Below, in pieces: positions 25,063 to 36,500 of a stretch of DNA of 64,000 bases. The position numbers were made by a program, and so were the translations under genes. Position 1 is the first letter of the stretch. Each line of letters starts with the position of its first letter. Origin of the DNA: Methylobacterium sp. Leaf117 (GTDB taxonomy: Bacteria; Pseudomonadota; Alphaproteobacteria; Rhizobiales; Beijerinckiaceae); assembly GCF_001422985.1 (NCBI RefSeq), contig NZ_LMNL01000001.1:753151-817150 (forward strand). The letters are read 5' to 3'. The notes beneath the pieces are model-generated. The model did not search any database. It worked only from the letters and a program-made list of their open reading frames with translations, and was not told the origin of the DNA.

Positions 25063-26889
25063 TCAATACACCCGTGCCTTCGGCTCGATGTACTGGATCT
25101 CGTTCGACATCGTGTAGGTGTGGACCGGGCGGTAATCGATGCTGACCTGCTTCGACGTGTCGTCCATCCAGGCGAGCGTGTGCTTCATCCATTCCTTGTC
25201 GTCGCGGTCCGGGAAGTCCTCGCGGGCATGGGCGCCGCGGCTCTCCTTGCGGTTGGCCGCAGATTCCATGGTGACGACGGCCTGACCGATCAGGTTGTCG
25301 AATTCCAGGGTCTCGAGGAGGTCGGTGTTCCAGATCAGCGAGCGGTCGTTGACGTGGATGTCCGGAATGCCGGCGGCGACCTTGTGGATGAGGGTCTTGC
25401 CCTCCTCCAGAACCTCGCCGGTGCGGAACACCGCGCAGTTGTTCTGCATGGTCTTCTGCATCTCGGCACGCAGCTGCGCGGTCGGGGTGCCACCGTTGGC
25501 GTAGCGGAAGCGGTCGAGGCGGGCGAGCGCCTTGTCGGCGGAGTCCTTCGGCAGGTCCATCTGGCGGGCGCCCGGCTCGACGATCTCGGCGCAGCGCAGC
25601 CCGGCGGCCCGGCCGAACACCACGAGGTCGATCAGCGAGTTCGAGCCGAGGCGGTTGGCGCCGTGCACCGAGACGCAGGCCGCCTCGCCCAGCGCCATCA
25701 GGCCCGGCACCACCGTATCGGGGTTGCCGTTCTTCAGGGTCAGCACCTCGCCGTGATAGTTCGTCGGGATGCCGCCCATGTTGTAGTGCACCGTCGGCAG
25801 CACCGGGATCGGCTCCTTGGTTACGTCGACGCCCGCGAAGATCTTGGCCGATTCGGAGATGCCCGGCAGGCGCTGGTGCAGGATGGCCGGGTCGAGATGG
25901 TCGAGGTGCAGGTAGATGTGGTCGTTGGACTTGCCGACGCCGCGCCCGGCCCGGATCTCCATGGTCATCGAGCGCGAGACCACATCGCGGGAGGCGAGGT
26001 CCTTGGCCGAGGGAGCGTAGCGCTCCATAAAGCGCTCGCCCTCGGAATTGGTCAGGTAGCCGCCCTCGCCGCGGGCGCCCTCGGTGATCAGGCAGCCGGC
26101 GCCGTAGATGCCGGTGGGGTGGAACTGCACGAATTCCATGTCCTGCAGCGGCAGGCCGGCGCGCAGCACCATGGCGTTGCCGTCGCCGGTGCAGGTATGG
26201 GCGGAGGTGGCCGAGAAGTACGAGCGGCCGTAGCCGCCGGTGGCCAGGATGGTCTGCTGGGCGCGGAAACGGTGGATCTCGCCGCTGGCCTGGTCGATGG
26301 CGATGACGCCGAGGCAGCGGCCCTCCTCGTCCATGATGAGATCGAGGGCGAAGTACTCGATGAAGAAGTTGGTGTGGTTCTTCACCGCCTGCCCGTAGAG
26401 GGTGTGCAGCATGGCGTGGCCGGTGCGGTCGGCCGCCGCGCAGGTGCGCTGGGCGGTGCCCTTGCCGTAATCCGTGGTCATGCCGCCGAACGGGCGCTGA
26501 TAGATCTTGCCCTCTTCGGTTCTGGAGAAGGGCACGCCCCAATGCTCCAGTTCGTAGACCGCCGCCGGGGCGTTGCGCACGAGGTACTCGATCGCGTCCT
26601 GGTCACCGAGCCAGTCCGACCCCTTCACGGTGTCGTACATGTGCCAGCGCCAGTCGTCCGGTCCCATGTTGCCGAGGGAGGCCGAGATGCCGCCCTGGGC
26701 CGCAACGGTGTGCGACCGGGTCGGAAACACCTTGGAGATGCAGGCGGTGCGCAGGCCAGCCTGGGAGCAGCCCACGGTGGCGCGCAGGCCCGCGCCGCCG
26801 GCGCCGACCACCACCACGTCGAAGGTGTGGTCGTTGATGGTGTAGGCGGGGGCGCCGTTGCCGTCGCTGGCGGTTCCGTTGGTGGCCAT
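25063..26889 (-). CDS. sdhA: Succinate dehydrogenase flavoprotein subunit
   Basis: A 608-residue catalytic subunit that oxidises succinate to fumarate. The FAD-binding dinucleotide motif is [12 protein letters not shown] near 26-37, and H60 in [10 protein letters not shown] is the covalent FAD site. The active-site region [23 protein letters not shown] carries substrate-binding residues. The C-terminal domain ends in an Arg-rich [10 protein letters not shown] segment. ATG 26889 follows AAGGAT. It lies downstream of sdhD, and on its 3' side vapD intervenes before sdhB. Confidence 0.97.
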   Translation of the reverse strand: MATNGTASDGNGAPAYTINDHTFDVVVVGAGGAGLRATVGCSQAGLRTACISKVFPTRSHTVAAQGGISASLGNMGPDDWRWHMYDTVKGSDWLGDQDAIEYLVRNAPAAVYELEHWGVPFSRTEEGKIYQRPFGGMTTDYGKGTAQRTCAAADRTGHAMLHTLYGQAVKNHTNFFIEYFALDLIMDEEGRCLGVIAIDQASGEIHRFRAQQTILATGGYGRSYFSATSAHTCTGDGNAMVLRAGLPLQDMEFVQFHPTGIYGAGCLITEGARGEGGYLTNSEGERFMERYAPSAKDLASRDVVSRSMTMEIRAGRGVGKSNDHIYLHLDHLDPAILHQRLPGISESAKIFAGVDVTKEPIPVLPTVHYNMGGIPTNYHGEVLTLKNGNPDTVVPGLMALGEAACVSVHGANRLGSNSLIDLVVFGRAAGLRCAEIVEPGARQMDLPKDSADKALARLDRFRYANGGTPTAQLRAEMQKTMQNNCAVFRTGEVLEEGKTLIHKVAAGIPDIHVNDRSLIWNTDLLETLEFDNLIGQAVVTMESAANRKESRGAHAREDFPDRDDKEWMKHTLAWMDDTSKQVSIDYRPVHTYTMSNEIQYIEPKARVY

Positions 26890-26936
26890 GGGCAGATCCT
26901 TCGGGTTCGGGATGCGGGTCAGACGAGCGTGCCGGG

Positions 26937-27350
26937 CTAGACGAGCTTGCCGAGGCTGACGCGGAGGATCGCGTACAGGCAGGCCACGGCGACGATGACC
27001 GCGTAGAAATTGTTGGCGAAGAAGGCCGTGAGCTTCAGTCCCTTGTGGTGGACGTAATCCTCGATGACGACCTGCATGCCGATCCTCATGTGGAGCGTGA
27101 CCGAGATCACGGCGAGGATCAGGATGAGCGCAACCGCCGGGTGCGACATCAGGGCGATCGCCTCGGGGTAGGAGCGATTGGCCATCAGCGCGACGATGAC
27201 CACGAACGCGATCATCAGGGGAGCGTTGGAGGCGGCGGTGAGCCGCTGCAGCCACCAATGGCCGGCGCCGTGGCCGGAGGCGCCGAGGCCCTTCACGCGG
27301 GCGCGCGGCGTACGCATGGTGACGTTGGTGTTCTGGCGGTTATCGACCAT
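26937..27350 (-). CDS. sdhD: Succinate dehydrogenase membrane anchor subunit
   Basis: A 137-residue membrane protein with three hydrophobic helices (about 45-62, 72-92 and 112-133) and a basic N-terminus. The conserved helix segment [23 protein letters not shown] includes the histidine that commonly ligates heme b, and EDYVH is a family signature. With SdhC it anchors complex II and forms the quinone site. It lies 12 bp after sdhC. Confidence 0.93.
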   Translation of the reverse strand: MVDNRQNTNVTMRTPRARVKGLGASGHGAGHWWLQRLTAASNAPLMIAFVVIVALMANRSYPEAIALMSHPAVALILILAVISVTLHMRIGMQVVIEDYVHHKGLKLTAFFANNFYAVIVAVACLYAILRVSLGKLV

Positions 27351-27362
27351 CGGGACGGCTCC

Positions 27363-27764
27363 TCAGCGCAGCACGAGGGCGAGCGCCCAGATCAGGACAG
27401 TCAGGATCACGGAGCCGATGAGCGTGCCGCGAGCGAGCCACATGCGGCGCTCCCGGTCGAGGCCGTGGCCGAAATCCCAGATGAAGTGGCGCAGGCCCCC
27501 GAGCATGTGGTGCATCAGGATCCAGGTGTAGACGAACAGCACGAGGCGCCCGACGATCGAGCCGAAGAACCAGGCCACGGTGCCGTAGGCGCTCGGACCC
27601 GAGGCGAGGGCCACCAGCCAGATCGCCACCAGGGCCGAGCCGCCATAGAGGGCGGTGCCGGTGATGCGATGGAACACCGACATCGCCATGGTCCAGGTCC
27701 AGCGGTAGATCTGGAGATGGGGCGAGAGCGGTTGGGCGACCGTGGGACGGACGGTGGGAGCCAT
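27363..27764 (-). CDS. sdhC: Succinate dehydrogenase cytochrome b556 subunit
   Basis: A 133-residue membrane protein with three helices. The N-terminal SPHLQIYRW motif and SVFHRITGTAL (quinone and heme region) are family signatures; MHHMLGGLRHFIWDFGH contains the axial heme histidine. It is the first gene of the sdh operon. The 167-bp region upstream (27765-27931) should hold its promoter and is AT-rich near 27790-27830. Confidence 0.95.
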   Translation of the reverse strand: MAPTVRPTVAQPLSPHLQIYRWTWTMAMSVFHRITGTALYGGSALVAIWLVALASGPSAYGTVAWFFGSIVGRLVLFVYTWILMHHMLGGLRHFIWDFGHGLDRERRMWLARGTLIGSVILTVLIWALALVLR

Positions 27765-27931
27765 CGTGCGGAAGGTCCTCGACTGGGCGACGCCATCCTT
27801 TTTTCAGATGGGCCACAAGAAAAATTTGGACTGTCTCTAAAGTGCTAGCGGGCACCCGCCAATGCGCAACCCCGGCTTGCTGCAGTGCACATGCGACACA
27901 GCCGCCGATTCGTCATTCGTCCATCGGACCC

Positions 27932-29269
27932 TCATGGCAGCCACCCGAGCGCACGCCACCAGAGATAATCCAGGGGTGCGACGACGACGAGCGAGGCGAA
28001 GCCCATGGCCAGGGTCAGCTTCGTCGCGGCCCGCAGCGGCACCGTTCCGAGCTCGATCGCGAGGACGATGGGCGGCGCCTGATACGGCAGGAACAGGGTC
28101 GAGTAGCCCACGACCTGGATCATCACCACGGCCATCAGGTCGAGGCCGCCGGCCCGGGCCATCTCGCCGGCGAGCGCGGTGTAGAGCGCGGGCGCGCCGT
28201 TGGCCGTGACCGCGATGGCCAGGATTGAGGCCAGCCCGGTCAGGATCGCGAAATTCGCGGCCGGGGCGTCGGGCGTCAGCGGCGCGACGTGGAGCAGGGC
28301 GTGGCCGAGGCGGGCGCCGAGCCCGGTCTCGTTGACGGTGGCGACGAGGCCGAGGAGCGCGGCGACGTAGAAGCAGGTCCGCAGATTGACCGCGCCGAAG
28401 GCCTCGGCCGGCAAAACGCCGATGCGCGGCATCAGGCACAGGATCGCCGCGACGAGGCCGACCCAGGCGGGGGCGATGTGGTGCAGGCTGTCGGTGACCC
28501 AGAAGGCCAGGGTGGCGGCCAGGATCACGGCGAGGCGCCGGGCCTCGGGGCGCAGGGGTTCAGGCGGTAAGGGCTCCGTCGCCGAGGCGGTGCCGGTCGA
28601 GTCCGGGTCGAGCCGATCCGGAAACAGCCAGAGAATAGCCAGGACGAGAAGGGCGCCCTTCGCCAGCGCCAGGACCGGTGCGTGCAGCAGCAGATAGGGC
28701 AGGTAGGCGATGTGCAGCCCGTACTGCGTCTCCGCGGTGCCGGCCATCACGAGATTCGGCACGTTGGCGGGCAGGATCGCGGCCGAGAGGAGGGGGGTTG
28801 CGAGGCCCACCGCCAGCACGGCGCCGTGGCGGCCGGCCCGGCCGGCACCGAGGCCGAAGGCATCGCAGAGGGCGAGGACGACCGGGACCAGAAGGGCGAT
28901 GCGCCCGAGATTGGACGGCATCACGAAGGCGACGGCGAAGGACAGGGCGACGATGCCGGCGATGAAAGCCGGGTAGGAGGCCGAAAGATGGCCCGAGAGG
29001 CTTCGCGCCAGACGGTCGCCGAGGCCGGACCGCGTCATGGCGAGCCCCACCACCATGCCGCTCAGGACCAGCCAGAACGCCGAGGAGGCGAACCCCGAGA
29101 ACACGGTCGCGGGGGGCGCCAGCCGGAACAGCATCGCGCCGGCGAAGAACAGCATCGCGGTGACGATCTCGGCGACGAGGCCGCTCGCCCACAGGCCCAT
29201 GCAGAGCACGAGCAAGAGCGCGGTCACCGCGACCGTCGCCTCCCCGCCCATGAACGTCCCTGCCGGCAT
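27932..29269 (-). CDS. SLC13/DASS-type permease
   Basis: A 445-residue carrier with about eleven hydrophobic segments and the SLC13-like segments [22 protein letters not shown] and [15 protein letters not shown], close to the conserved substrate loops of divalent anion:sodium symporters. Such carriers import succinate, fumarate, malate or sulfate. Its position immediately upstream of sdhC on the same strand suggests C4-dicarboxylate uptake, but that is contextual only. An alternative start is the internal ATG at 29251. Confidence 0.75.
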   Translation of the reverse strand: MPAGTFMGGEATVAVTALLLVLCMGLWASGLVAEIVTAMLFFAGAMLFRLAPPATVFSGFASSAFWLVLSGMVVGLAMTRSGLGDRLARSLSGHLSASYPAFIAGIVALSFAVAFVMPSNLGRIALLVPVVLALCDAFGLGAGRAGRHGAVLAVGLATPLLSAAILPANVPNLVMAGTAETQYGLHIAYLPYLLLHAPVLALAKGALLVLAILWLFPDRLDPDSTGTASATEPLPPEPLRPEARRLAVILAATLAFWVTDSLHHIAPAWVGLVAAILCLMPRIGVLPAEAFGAVNLRTCFYVAALLGLVATVNETGLGARLGHALLHVAPLTPDAPAANFAILTGLASILAIAVTANGAPALYTALAGEMARAGGLDLMAVVMIQVVGYSTLFLPYQAPPIVLAIELGTVPLRAATKLTLAMGFASLVVVAPLDYLWWRALGWLP

Positions 29270-29369
29270 CGACCGCTGCCATCCCGATGATGAGCCGGGA
29301 CACTGCTCCTACCTTGGACCGGTTCGCAATTCGAGATTTTCCGATTCAGCCTTCGCGTGCGGCGAAGGC

Positions 29370-31595
29370 TCAGAAGCGCGCGGGATCGAGTTCGAAGGTC
29401 GGCGGCAGGGCTTCGAACCATTCGCCATAATAGGGATCGCGCGGGAGCTTCGCCGCCCAGCGATCCCGGAAGCGCCGGTGCTCGGCCGGGTCGACGATGC
29501 GTGCCCGGTTGCGACTCTCGTAATGGTAGAGGCTGGCCTGCGGGCAGTAGACGCTGCGCAGGTTACGCTCGCGCAGCCGAAGACACAGATCGACGTCGTT
29601 GTAATTGACCGCGAAGCCTGCATCGAACCCGCCGATGCTCTCGAAGTCGGCGCGGCGCACCATCACGCAGGCGCCCGTGACCGCGAGATAGTTGCGCGTT
29701 CCCACCGTGGAGAAGAAGTGCCCGGGATCGTCGCCCGGATAGCCGCGCCGGACATGGTCGGGCGTCGCATCGACGATCGAGACGCCCGCGTGCTGGATCT
29801 CGCCGGTCTCGAACAGGAGCTTGGGGCCGACCGCGCCGACGCCGGGGATCTGCAGCTGCGCCAGCAGGGCCTCGATCCAGTCGGGGGTGATGACGGCGAT
29901 GTCGTCGTTGAGGAAGACCAGGACTTCGCCGCTCGCCGCGGCGGCGCCGAGATTCATCTTGGCGGCCACGTTGAAGACCGGCTCCGCCCAGGTGACGCGC
30001 CGGGCGCCGTGGCGGACGAGGGCCGCCTCGGTTGCCGGGCGCAGGTCGCCGTTGTCGACCACCACGAACTCGATGTCGGGGTAGGTGCTGAGGGCCGCCA
30101 CGCTGTCGAGGCAGGCGGCGAGGAGATCGACCGCCTTGCCGCCGACGAGGCTGTCGCGCCCGGCGGTGGGAATCACGATCGAGACGCGGGGGCGCGCGGT
30201 CAGCCTGCGCCGCATCTCGAAACAGCCCTTGAACGCGCTCGGGCGGGCGAAGTCGAGCTCGCCCGTGCGCCGGGCACGGTCCTCCAGACCTCGGATCGCC
30301 GCGGCGATGACGTAGTCCTTGTTGTCCATGGTCTGGGCGGTGGAGCCCGGAATCGCGCGCCAGTGATAGAGCACCTTCGGCACGTGCACGACGTTGCGGA
30401 CGTGCTCGGTGTAGCGCAGGGCGAAGTCGTAATCCTGCGCGCCGTTGCAGGCATCGCGAAAACCGCCGATCCGCCGGACGATGTCCATGCGGTAGAGCGC
30501 CAGATGCGCGGTGTACATGCAGGCTTCGAGGGCTTCCGGCGACCAGTCCGGCTTGAAGAACGGCTCGTAGCGCACGCCGTCGATCGAGATCTTGTCCTCG
30601 TCCGAGTAGATGAAATCGACCGTGTCGTCGGCGTTCAGGACGCGGGCGAACGCGTAGAGCGCGTTGTCGGGGATCAGGTCGTCGTGATCCATCAGCGTCA
30701 TGTAGGCGCCGGTCGCCAGCGCCATGGCGTCGTTCGAAGCGCCCGAGATGCGGCCGTTGGTGGCGCGGCGATGGATCTTGATGCGCGGATCGGCGGCGGC
30801 GTAGGCCTGGAGCATCGGCCAGATATGCGGTGCCGGCGAGTTGTCGTCACAGAGGCACAGTTCCCAATCCTCGTACGCCTGCGCCTGCACCGACGCGATG
30901 GCGGCCTCCAGCCAGCGCTTCGGCGTATCGTAGACCGGCATGACGATCGAGATGCGCGGACGCAGGCGAAAACCCGCGATCTCGGCGCGCATCGCCGCCA
31001 CGCTGAGACGGGACGGGGTTTCGACCTTCTCGATCCAGGCGGTGTAGGAGGCTGGCACGGGGCGCGGCCGGGCGCTGGCGCGGAAGTCGCGCCAGAGGTC
31101 GCGCACCGGTCGTTCGCGCGCGGCGGCCCGGATCGCGGACACGATGCCGGCGGCCGTGCGCGCCTCCGCCGGCAGCCGGTCCAGAAGTCGACGGGCGGTC
31201 TCCAGTGTGGCGCCGACGACGCCGAGATGCGTCAGGCTGACATGGCCGAGGTGGAAGCGGCCGGCACCGCTCATCGGATCGAGGCGCAGGCCGCGGACGC
31301 GACGGGGCAGGTGCACCAGGTTGTCGATGCCGGCGGCATCGGCCTCGAGCGGGATGGTCAGCGTCTCGCGAAACCCCTTGCCGTCATCGACGTAGAGGAT
31401 CGGGACGAGCTTGGTCCGGTCGAGGGCGGTGAGGTCGGCGCGGATGCGGACCCAGCCGCCGCGATGACGCCTGCGTCCGGCCGCCGGCCAGAGCCGGAAA
31501 TGCGGGTCCGACCCGGTCGCGCGCCACGTGTCGGGGGAACCGTCCGCCTCGATCTGGCTGAACGGGTCGAGGCGACAGCGTAGAATGCGCGGCAA
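29370..31595 (-). CDS. Two-domain GT2 glycosyltransferase
   Basis: A 741-residue protein with two GT-A glycosyltransferase domains. The first (about 215-430) opens RISIVMPVYDTPKRWLEAAIASV and has the metal-binding LMDHDDL. The second (about 475-690) opens RVSIVIPTAGRD and has FLNDDIAV. A C-terminal segment (FAVNYNDVDLCLRLRERN) resembles the GT2 C-domain. It probably builds a surface polysaccharide by successive transfers. The N-terminal ~200 residues match no domain I recognise. It lies between the carrier and the allophanate hydrolase, on the same strand, with 119 bp after the latter. Confidence 0.85.
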   Translation of the reverse strand: MPRILRCRLDPFSQIEADGSPDTWRATGSDPHFRLWPAAGRRRHRGGWVRIRADLTALDRTKLVPILYVDDGKGFRETLTIPLEADAAGIDNLVHLPRRVRGLRLDPMSGAGRFHLGHVSLTHLGVVGATLETARRLLDRLPAEARTAAGIVSAIRAAARERPVRDLWRDFRASARPRPVPASYTAWIEKVETPSRLSVAAMRAEIAGFRLRPRISIVMPVYDTPKRWLEAAIASVQAQAYEDWELCLCDDNSPAPHIWPMLQAYAAADPRIKIHRRATNGRISGASNDAMALATGAYMTLMDHDDLIPDNALYAFARVLNADDTVDFIYSDEDKISIDGVRYEPFFKPDWSPEALEACMYTAHLALYRMDIVRRIGGFRDACNGAQDYDFALRYTEHVRNVVHVPKVLYHWRAIPGSTAQTMDNKDYVIAAAIRGLEDRARRTGELDFARPSAFKGCFEMRRRLTARPRVSIVIPTAGRDSLVGGKAVDLLAACLDSVAALSTYPDIEFVVVDNGDLRPATEAALVRHGARRVTWAEPVFNVAAKMNLGAAAASGEVLVFLNDDIAVITPDWIEALLAQLQIPGVGAVGPKLLFETGEIQHAGVSIVDATPDHVRRGYPGDDPGHFFSTVGTRNYLAVTGACVMVRRADFESIGGFDAGFAVNYNDVDLCLRLRERNLRSVYCPQASLYHYESRNRARIVDPAEHRRFRDRWAAKLPRDPYYGEWFEALPPTFELDPARF

Positions 31596-31615
31596 ACCCG
31601 GATCCTCTTCGATGC

Positions 31616-31656
31616 GGGCTCAGGGCTGGCCGAGCCGGCCGGCAGGCCCTGAGCCC
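31616..31656. terminator. Stem-loop between GT2 and allophanate hydrolase
   Basis: GGGCTCAGGGC (31616-31626) pairs with GCCCTGAGCCC (31646-31656) as a perfect 11-bp stem. It has no T-run, so it may terminate inefficiently or only stabilise the nitrogen-operon transcript end. Confidence 0.45.
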
Positions 31657-31714
31657 GCCGCGCCCGGGGTTTAGGGCATGCCCGCCGACCCTCGCAAGGG
31701 CGGCCGGGGCCGCC

Positions 31715-33538
31715 TCAGGCCGACTCGGCCGCGAGGTAGGCGCGCCAGCCCCCGTACCGGGTGATCTCGGGGGCGCCCGCCACCGCATGCGCCTCGCACA
31801 GGAAGCCCGAGACGGATTCGCCGTCGGCCAGGGTGATCTTGCCGATGCCGAGCGGCGCCGGGATCGCGGCGGCGAAATGCCCGAAAGCCGCCGGCTCGAG
31901 GCCCCAGACCTCGACCTCCAGGCCCGGGCCATCGAAGCCGGGTGCGCGCACGAGGCCGGGCTTCGGCGGCACCGTACCGGGCAGGGCGTAGAGCCGGTAA
32001 TCGGACGCCGTCCGGGTGGCGCGCAGAAAAGTGGCGCCGAGATCCTGAAGTTGGTGGTTCAGGGCGAGCCCGGTGAGATGGGCGCCGACCACCACCAGGG
32101 GGATCTGCCCGGAGGCGACGGGCGGAACCCGGCTCGCCTCGGGCAACGCGCGCCCGCGCTCGATGCCCATGCCCGCGCCCGCGCCCGCGCCCGCGCCCAG
32201 CGCGCGATGCAGCGCATCGGCCCAGGGTGCCAGTGCCTCGTCGCTGAAGCCCGGGCCGACCAGCATCACGCCGGCCGGCAGCCCGTCGCGGCGGAACCCG
32301 GCCGGGACCGCGATGGCGGCCATGCCGAGCAGGTTGGCGAAATTGGTGTAGCGGCCGAAATGACTGTTCCGCGCGATCGGCTCGGCCTGCATCTCGGCCA
32401 CCGTGTAGATGGTCGGGGAGGTCGGCAGCAGCAGCACGTCGAGATCGGCCAGGATGGTGTCGGTGCGGCGTTTCAGGGCCTCGAAGGCGTAGCGGCCGCG
32501 GAAGGCGTCGACCGCGCTGTAGCGCTTCGCGGATTCGACGATGGCGCGCACGCTCGGGTCGAGGGCGTCGGGGTGGTCGGCGTAGAATTCGGCGATGGCC
32601 GCCAGCCGCTCGGCGACCCAGGGGCCGTCATAGAGCAGCGCGGCGATAGCGCGGAACGGCGCGTAGTCGAACGGCACCGCGACGCCGCCGAGGCGCTCGA
32701 GCCGGGCGATGGCGCCGTCGTAGAGCGCCGCCGTCTCGGCATCGCCGTAGAACTCCCGCTCGGCGGGGCCGAGCACCCCGAAGCGCAGGCCCGTGCCCGG
32801 GAGCGGATGCGGCCGCGCGGTCCGCGAATAGGGATCGGCCGGATCGAAGCCCTCGGCGATCCGTCGCACGGCGATGCCGTCGCCGACGGTGGCGGAGAAG
32901 ATCGTAATGCAGTCAAGGCTGCGGCAGGCCGGGACAAGGCCGGTGGTGCTGAGCGCCCCCGGCGTCGGCTTGATGCCCACGAGATTGTTGAAGGCCGCCG
33001 GCACGCGGCTGGAGCCGGCGGTGTCGGTGCCGAGGCTGAAACAGGCAAGCCCCGCCGCCACGGCCACGGCCGAACCGGAACTCGATCCGCCGGAGACGAA
33101 ATCGGGGTTGAACACGCTGCGCGGGGCACCGTAGGGCGAGCGGGTGCCGTTCAGGCCGGTGGCGAACTGGTCGAGGTTGGTCTTGCCCGTCACCAGGGCG
33201 CCAGCGGCCTTCAGGCGCGCCACCACCGCGGCATCGCGCTCCGGCACGGAGGCGAAGGCCGGGCAGGCGGCGGTGGTGGGCAGGCCCGCCACATCGATGT
33301 TGTCCTTGACGGCGAAGGGCAGGCCCCAGAGCGGCAGGGAATTCGGCTCCGGGTGCGCCTGCATCAGGGCGCGGGCCGCCGCGATCAGGTCGGCGCGCGG
33401 CACCGGCGTGATGAAGATGGCCGGGTCGGACGCGGCCGCCATCCGCTCGGCGACGAACTCGGCGAGACCGACCGGGTCGAGACTCCCGTCGGCGAAGGCC
33501 GCGCGCAGACTCGCGATGTCCAGGATCGTGGGCAGCAT
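31715..33538 (-). CDS. atzF: Allophanate hydrolase
   Basis: A 607-residue enzyme. Residues ~1-450 are an amidase-signature domain, with PFAVKDNIDVAG carrying the catalytic Lys, GGSSSGSAV the cis-Ser, and LGTDTAGSSRVPAA the Ser nucleophile. Residues ~480-600 are the C-terminal allophanate hydrolase domain. It converts allophanate to ammonia and CO2 in two steps. A hexanucleotide run encoding (GA)n sits near residues 448-456, in the linker. It lies 4 bp after the carboxylase gene, as in urea/guanidine degradation operons. It completes the pathway and releases ammonia for the nearby glutamine synthetase. Confidence 0.92.
   Translation of the reverse strand: MLPTILDIASLRAAFADGSLDPVGLAEFVAERMAAASDPAIFITPVPRADLIAAARALMQAHPEPNSLPLWGLPFAVKDNIDVAGLPTTAACPAFASVPERDAAVVARLKAAGALVTGKTNLDQFATGLNGTRSPYGAPRSVFNPDFVSGGSSSGSAVAVAAGLACFSLGTDTAGSSRVPAAFNNLVGIKPTPGALSTTGLVPACRSLDCITIFSATVGDGIAVRRIAEGFDPADPYSRTARPHPLPGTGLRFGVLGPAEREFYGDAETAALYDGAIARLERLGGVAVPFDYAPFRAIAALLYDGPWVAERLAAIAEFYADHPDALDPSVRAIVESAKRYSAVDAFRGRYAFEALKRRTDTILADLDVLLLPTSPTIYTVAEMQAEPIARNSHFGRYTNFANLLGMAAIAVPAGFRRDGLPAGVMLVGPGFSDEALAPWADALHRALGAGAGAGAGMGIERGRALPEASRVPPVASGQIPLVVVGAHLTGLALNHQLQDLGATFLRATRTASDYRLYALPGTVPPKPGLVRAPGFDGPGLEVEVWGLEPAAFGHFAAAIPAPLGIGKITLADGESVSGFLCEAHAVAGAPEITRYGGWRAYLAAESA
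32171..32198 (-). repeat. Hexanucleotide run in atzF (GCCCGC)n
   Basis: About 4.7 copies of GCCCGC encode an alternating Gly-Ala linker between the two AtzF domains. The unit keeps the frame, so slippage would change linker length only. Confidence 0.75.
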
Positions 33539-33542
33539 GGGT

Positions 33543-36500
33543 TCAGATCTCCTCGATCACCGCGACCAGGTCGCCGCCGCGCAGGGTCCGGCCGGGCTGG
33601 GCCCGGATCTCCCGCACGGTCCCGGCCACGGGCGCGACCACGGCGATTTCCATTTTCATCGATTCCAGGATCGCCACGGTGTCACCCGCCGCGATCCCGT
33701 CGCCCGGGGCTACCAGAAGCTTCCAGACATTGCCCGGCACCGTCGTCGGCACGCCGACGCAGCCGGCCGGGATCGCATCCTCCGTGCCGTCCGAGATCGC
33801 CTCCTCGGCCACGAAGCTGTCGAGCCCCTCCGCCTTCCAGCGCTGGCGCTCGGCTTCGTAGGCCGCCTGCTGGCGCGCCTTGGCGGCCGTGATCTCGGGC
33901 GCGTTCGCCGCCAGTTCGGCGCGGTGCGCCGCATAGGAGAACGTCCCGTCCTCGATCGTCACGGGATAGGCCCCGTGCGGGAAGGCGGCGCGCGCTTCGG
34001 TCAGTTCGGCCGGCTCGACCGGGAAGAACCGGATGCGATCGAAGGGGCGCAGCAGCCAGGGATGGCCCGGCACGAACTCCCGGGTGGTGCGCCAGGTGTT
34101 CCACATCTGGATGGTGCGGCCGAAGAGCTGGTACCCGCCCGGCCCCTCCATGCCGTAGATGCACATGTAGGCGCCGCCGATGCCGACGGCGTTTTCCGGC
34201 GTCCAGGTGCGGGCGGGATTGTACTTCGTGGTCACGAGGCGATGGCGCGGGTCGACCGGCGTCGCCACCGGTGCCCCGAGATAGACGTCGCCGAGCCCCA
34301 TGACGAGGTACTGGGCGTCGAAGATGATGTCCTTGACCGCCTGCTCGTCGGCGAGCCCGTTGATCCGGCGGATGAACTCGATGTTCGAGGGGCACCACGG
34401 CGCATTGGGGCGCACCAGCTCCTGGTACTTGCGCATGGCCAGCGCCGCCTGCGGGTCGTTCCAGGACAGCGGCAGGTGGACGATCCGGCTCTCGACCGTG
34501 ACGTCCTCCACCCGCGGCAAGCCGGCCTCGATCTCCCGCAGGGCGCCGAGGAGGCGCTGCCGGGGCAGGGCTGCGCCGTCGTAGTGGATCTGCAGCGAGC
34601 GGATGCCGGGGGTCAGATCGATCAGCCCCGCCAGCCGCGCCTCGGCGACCGCCCGGGCCAGCAGGTGGACGCGCATCCGGATGCCGATGTCGAGGGCCAT
34701 CGGCCCGTACTCGACGAGCAGGTTGTCGTCGCCCTGGCGGCGGTAGACCACCGGGACGGGACCGGATTCGTCCCGGGCCAGGATGGGCGAGCCGCGCCGG
34801 ATCGCAGGCGTCGGGAGGCCGGCGGTTGGCTCCACCGCGGCGTCGTCCTCCGGCCGTGCCACGGCCTCGAACCGGACCCGGTCGCCGGGGCGGAGCTGAC
34901 CCATCTTCCACAAATCGTCGCGGGCGATCACCGCCGGGCAGACGAAGCCGCCGAGGCTAGGGCCGTCCGGCCCGAGCAGGATCGGCATGTCGCCGGTGAA
35001 GTCGATGGCCCCGATGGCGTAGGCGTTGTCGTGCAGGTTGGACGGGTGCAGGCCGGCCTCGCCGCCATCGGCCCGGGCCCAGCGCGGGGTCGGCCCCATC
35101 AGGCGGATGCCGGTGCGGGCGGAGTTGAAATGCACCTCGTAGGTCGCCGAAAACAGGTCGGCGATGTCGGCGTCCTGGAAGAAGTCCGGCGCCCCGTGCG
35201 GGCCGTAGACCACCCCGAGCGTCCAGTCGTGGGTCAGCGGCGCCGGCGCCGGGGTCTCGGCCGGGACTTCCGGGACTGCCCCGAGATGCAGCACGTCGCC
35301 GGCCTTCAGCACGCCGGTGGCGTGACCGCCGAAGGCCCCGAGGGCGAAGGTGGCGCGCGATCCGAGTACGATCGGCGCCGTGAGCCCGCCGTGCAGGGCG
35401 AGGTAGCTGCGCTGTCCGGGGCCGGCGATCGCCCCGAGGAGGAGGGTCTGGCCGGCCCGCACGGGGAAGGCGGCGTCGTGGGGCTGCGCGATGCCGTCGA
35501 GGGTCGCCGGCATCCGCGCCCCGCACAAAGCCACGATCGTGTCGGCGTGGAAGCGCAGGGTCGGGCCGGAGACGGTGAGCTCGAGAGCACAGGTGTCGGG
35601 CGGGTTGCCCACCCGAGCATTGGCCGCGCGGAACGAGCGCGCATCCATCGGCCCGCTCGGGGGCACGCCGACGTGCCAGAGCCCGATGCGCCCGGGCAGC
35701 TCCTGCAGGCTCGACTGGGCACCGGGCAGCAGCACCTCGACGCTGCGCGGATGAAACGCGAAGTCGCGCAGCGCGGTGGTGGCGACCCGGCCCTCGGCGA
35801 AGAAATCGGAGCCCGCGATGGTGCGCAGGTAGTCGCGGTTGGTCTCGATGCCGGACACCGCCGTCCCGTCGAGGGCCGCGCGGAGGGCCGCGAGCGCGGC
35901 CGGACGGTCGGCCCCGGTGACGATGATCTTGGCGAGCATCGGATCGTAGAACGGCGTCACCTCGGTGCCGGTCTCGATCCAACCGTCGATCCGGGGGCCT
36001 TCGGGAAAGCGCACCTCGGTGAGCAGGCCGGCGCTCGGGGCGAAGTTGGCGTGCGGGATCTCGGCATAGAGCCGCGCCTCCATGGCGGCGCCCCGCGGCA
36101 CCAGCGGACCGGCATCCGCCAGGACGTCCTCGCCGGCGGCCTGGCGGATCATCCACTCGACGAGGTCGATGCCGAACACCGCCTCGGTCACCGGATGCTC
36201 GACCTGGAGGCGGGTGTTGACCTCCAGAAAGGCGAAGTCCTCGCGCACCGGATCGTAGATGAACTCCACCGTCCCGGCCGAGGCGTAGGCCACGCTCGCC
36301 CCCAGGGCGACGGCCGCCGCGTGCAGGCGGGCGCGCACCGCATCGGGCAGGTTCGGCGCCGGGGTCTCCTCGATCACCTTCTGGTTTCGGCGCTGGAGCG
36401 AGCAGTCGCGTTCGCCGAGCGCCACAACGCGGCCGCGGCCGTCGCCGAAGATCTGCACCTCCACGTGCCGGGCCTCGCCGACGAAGCGCTCGAGATAGAC

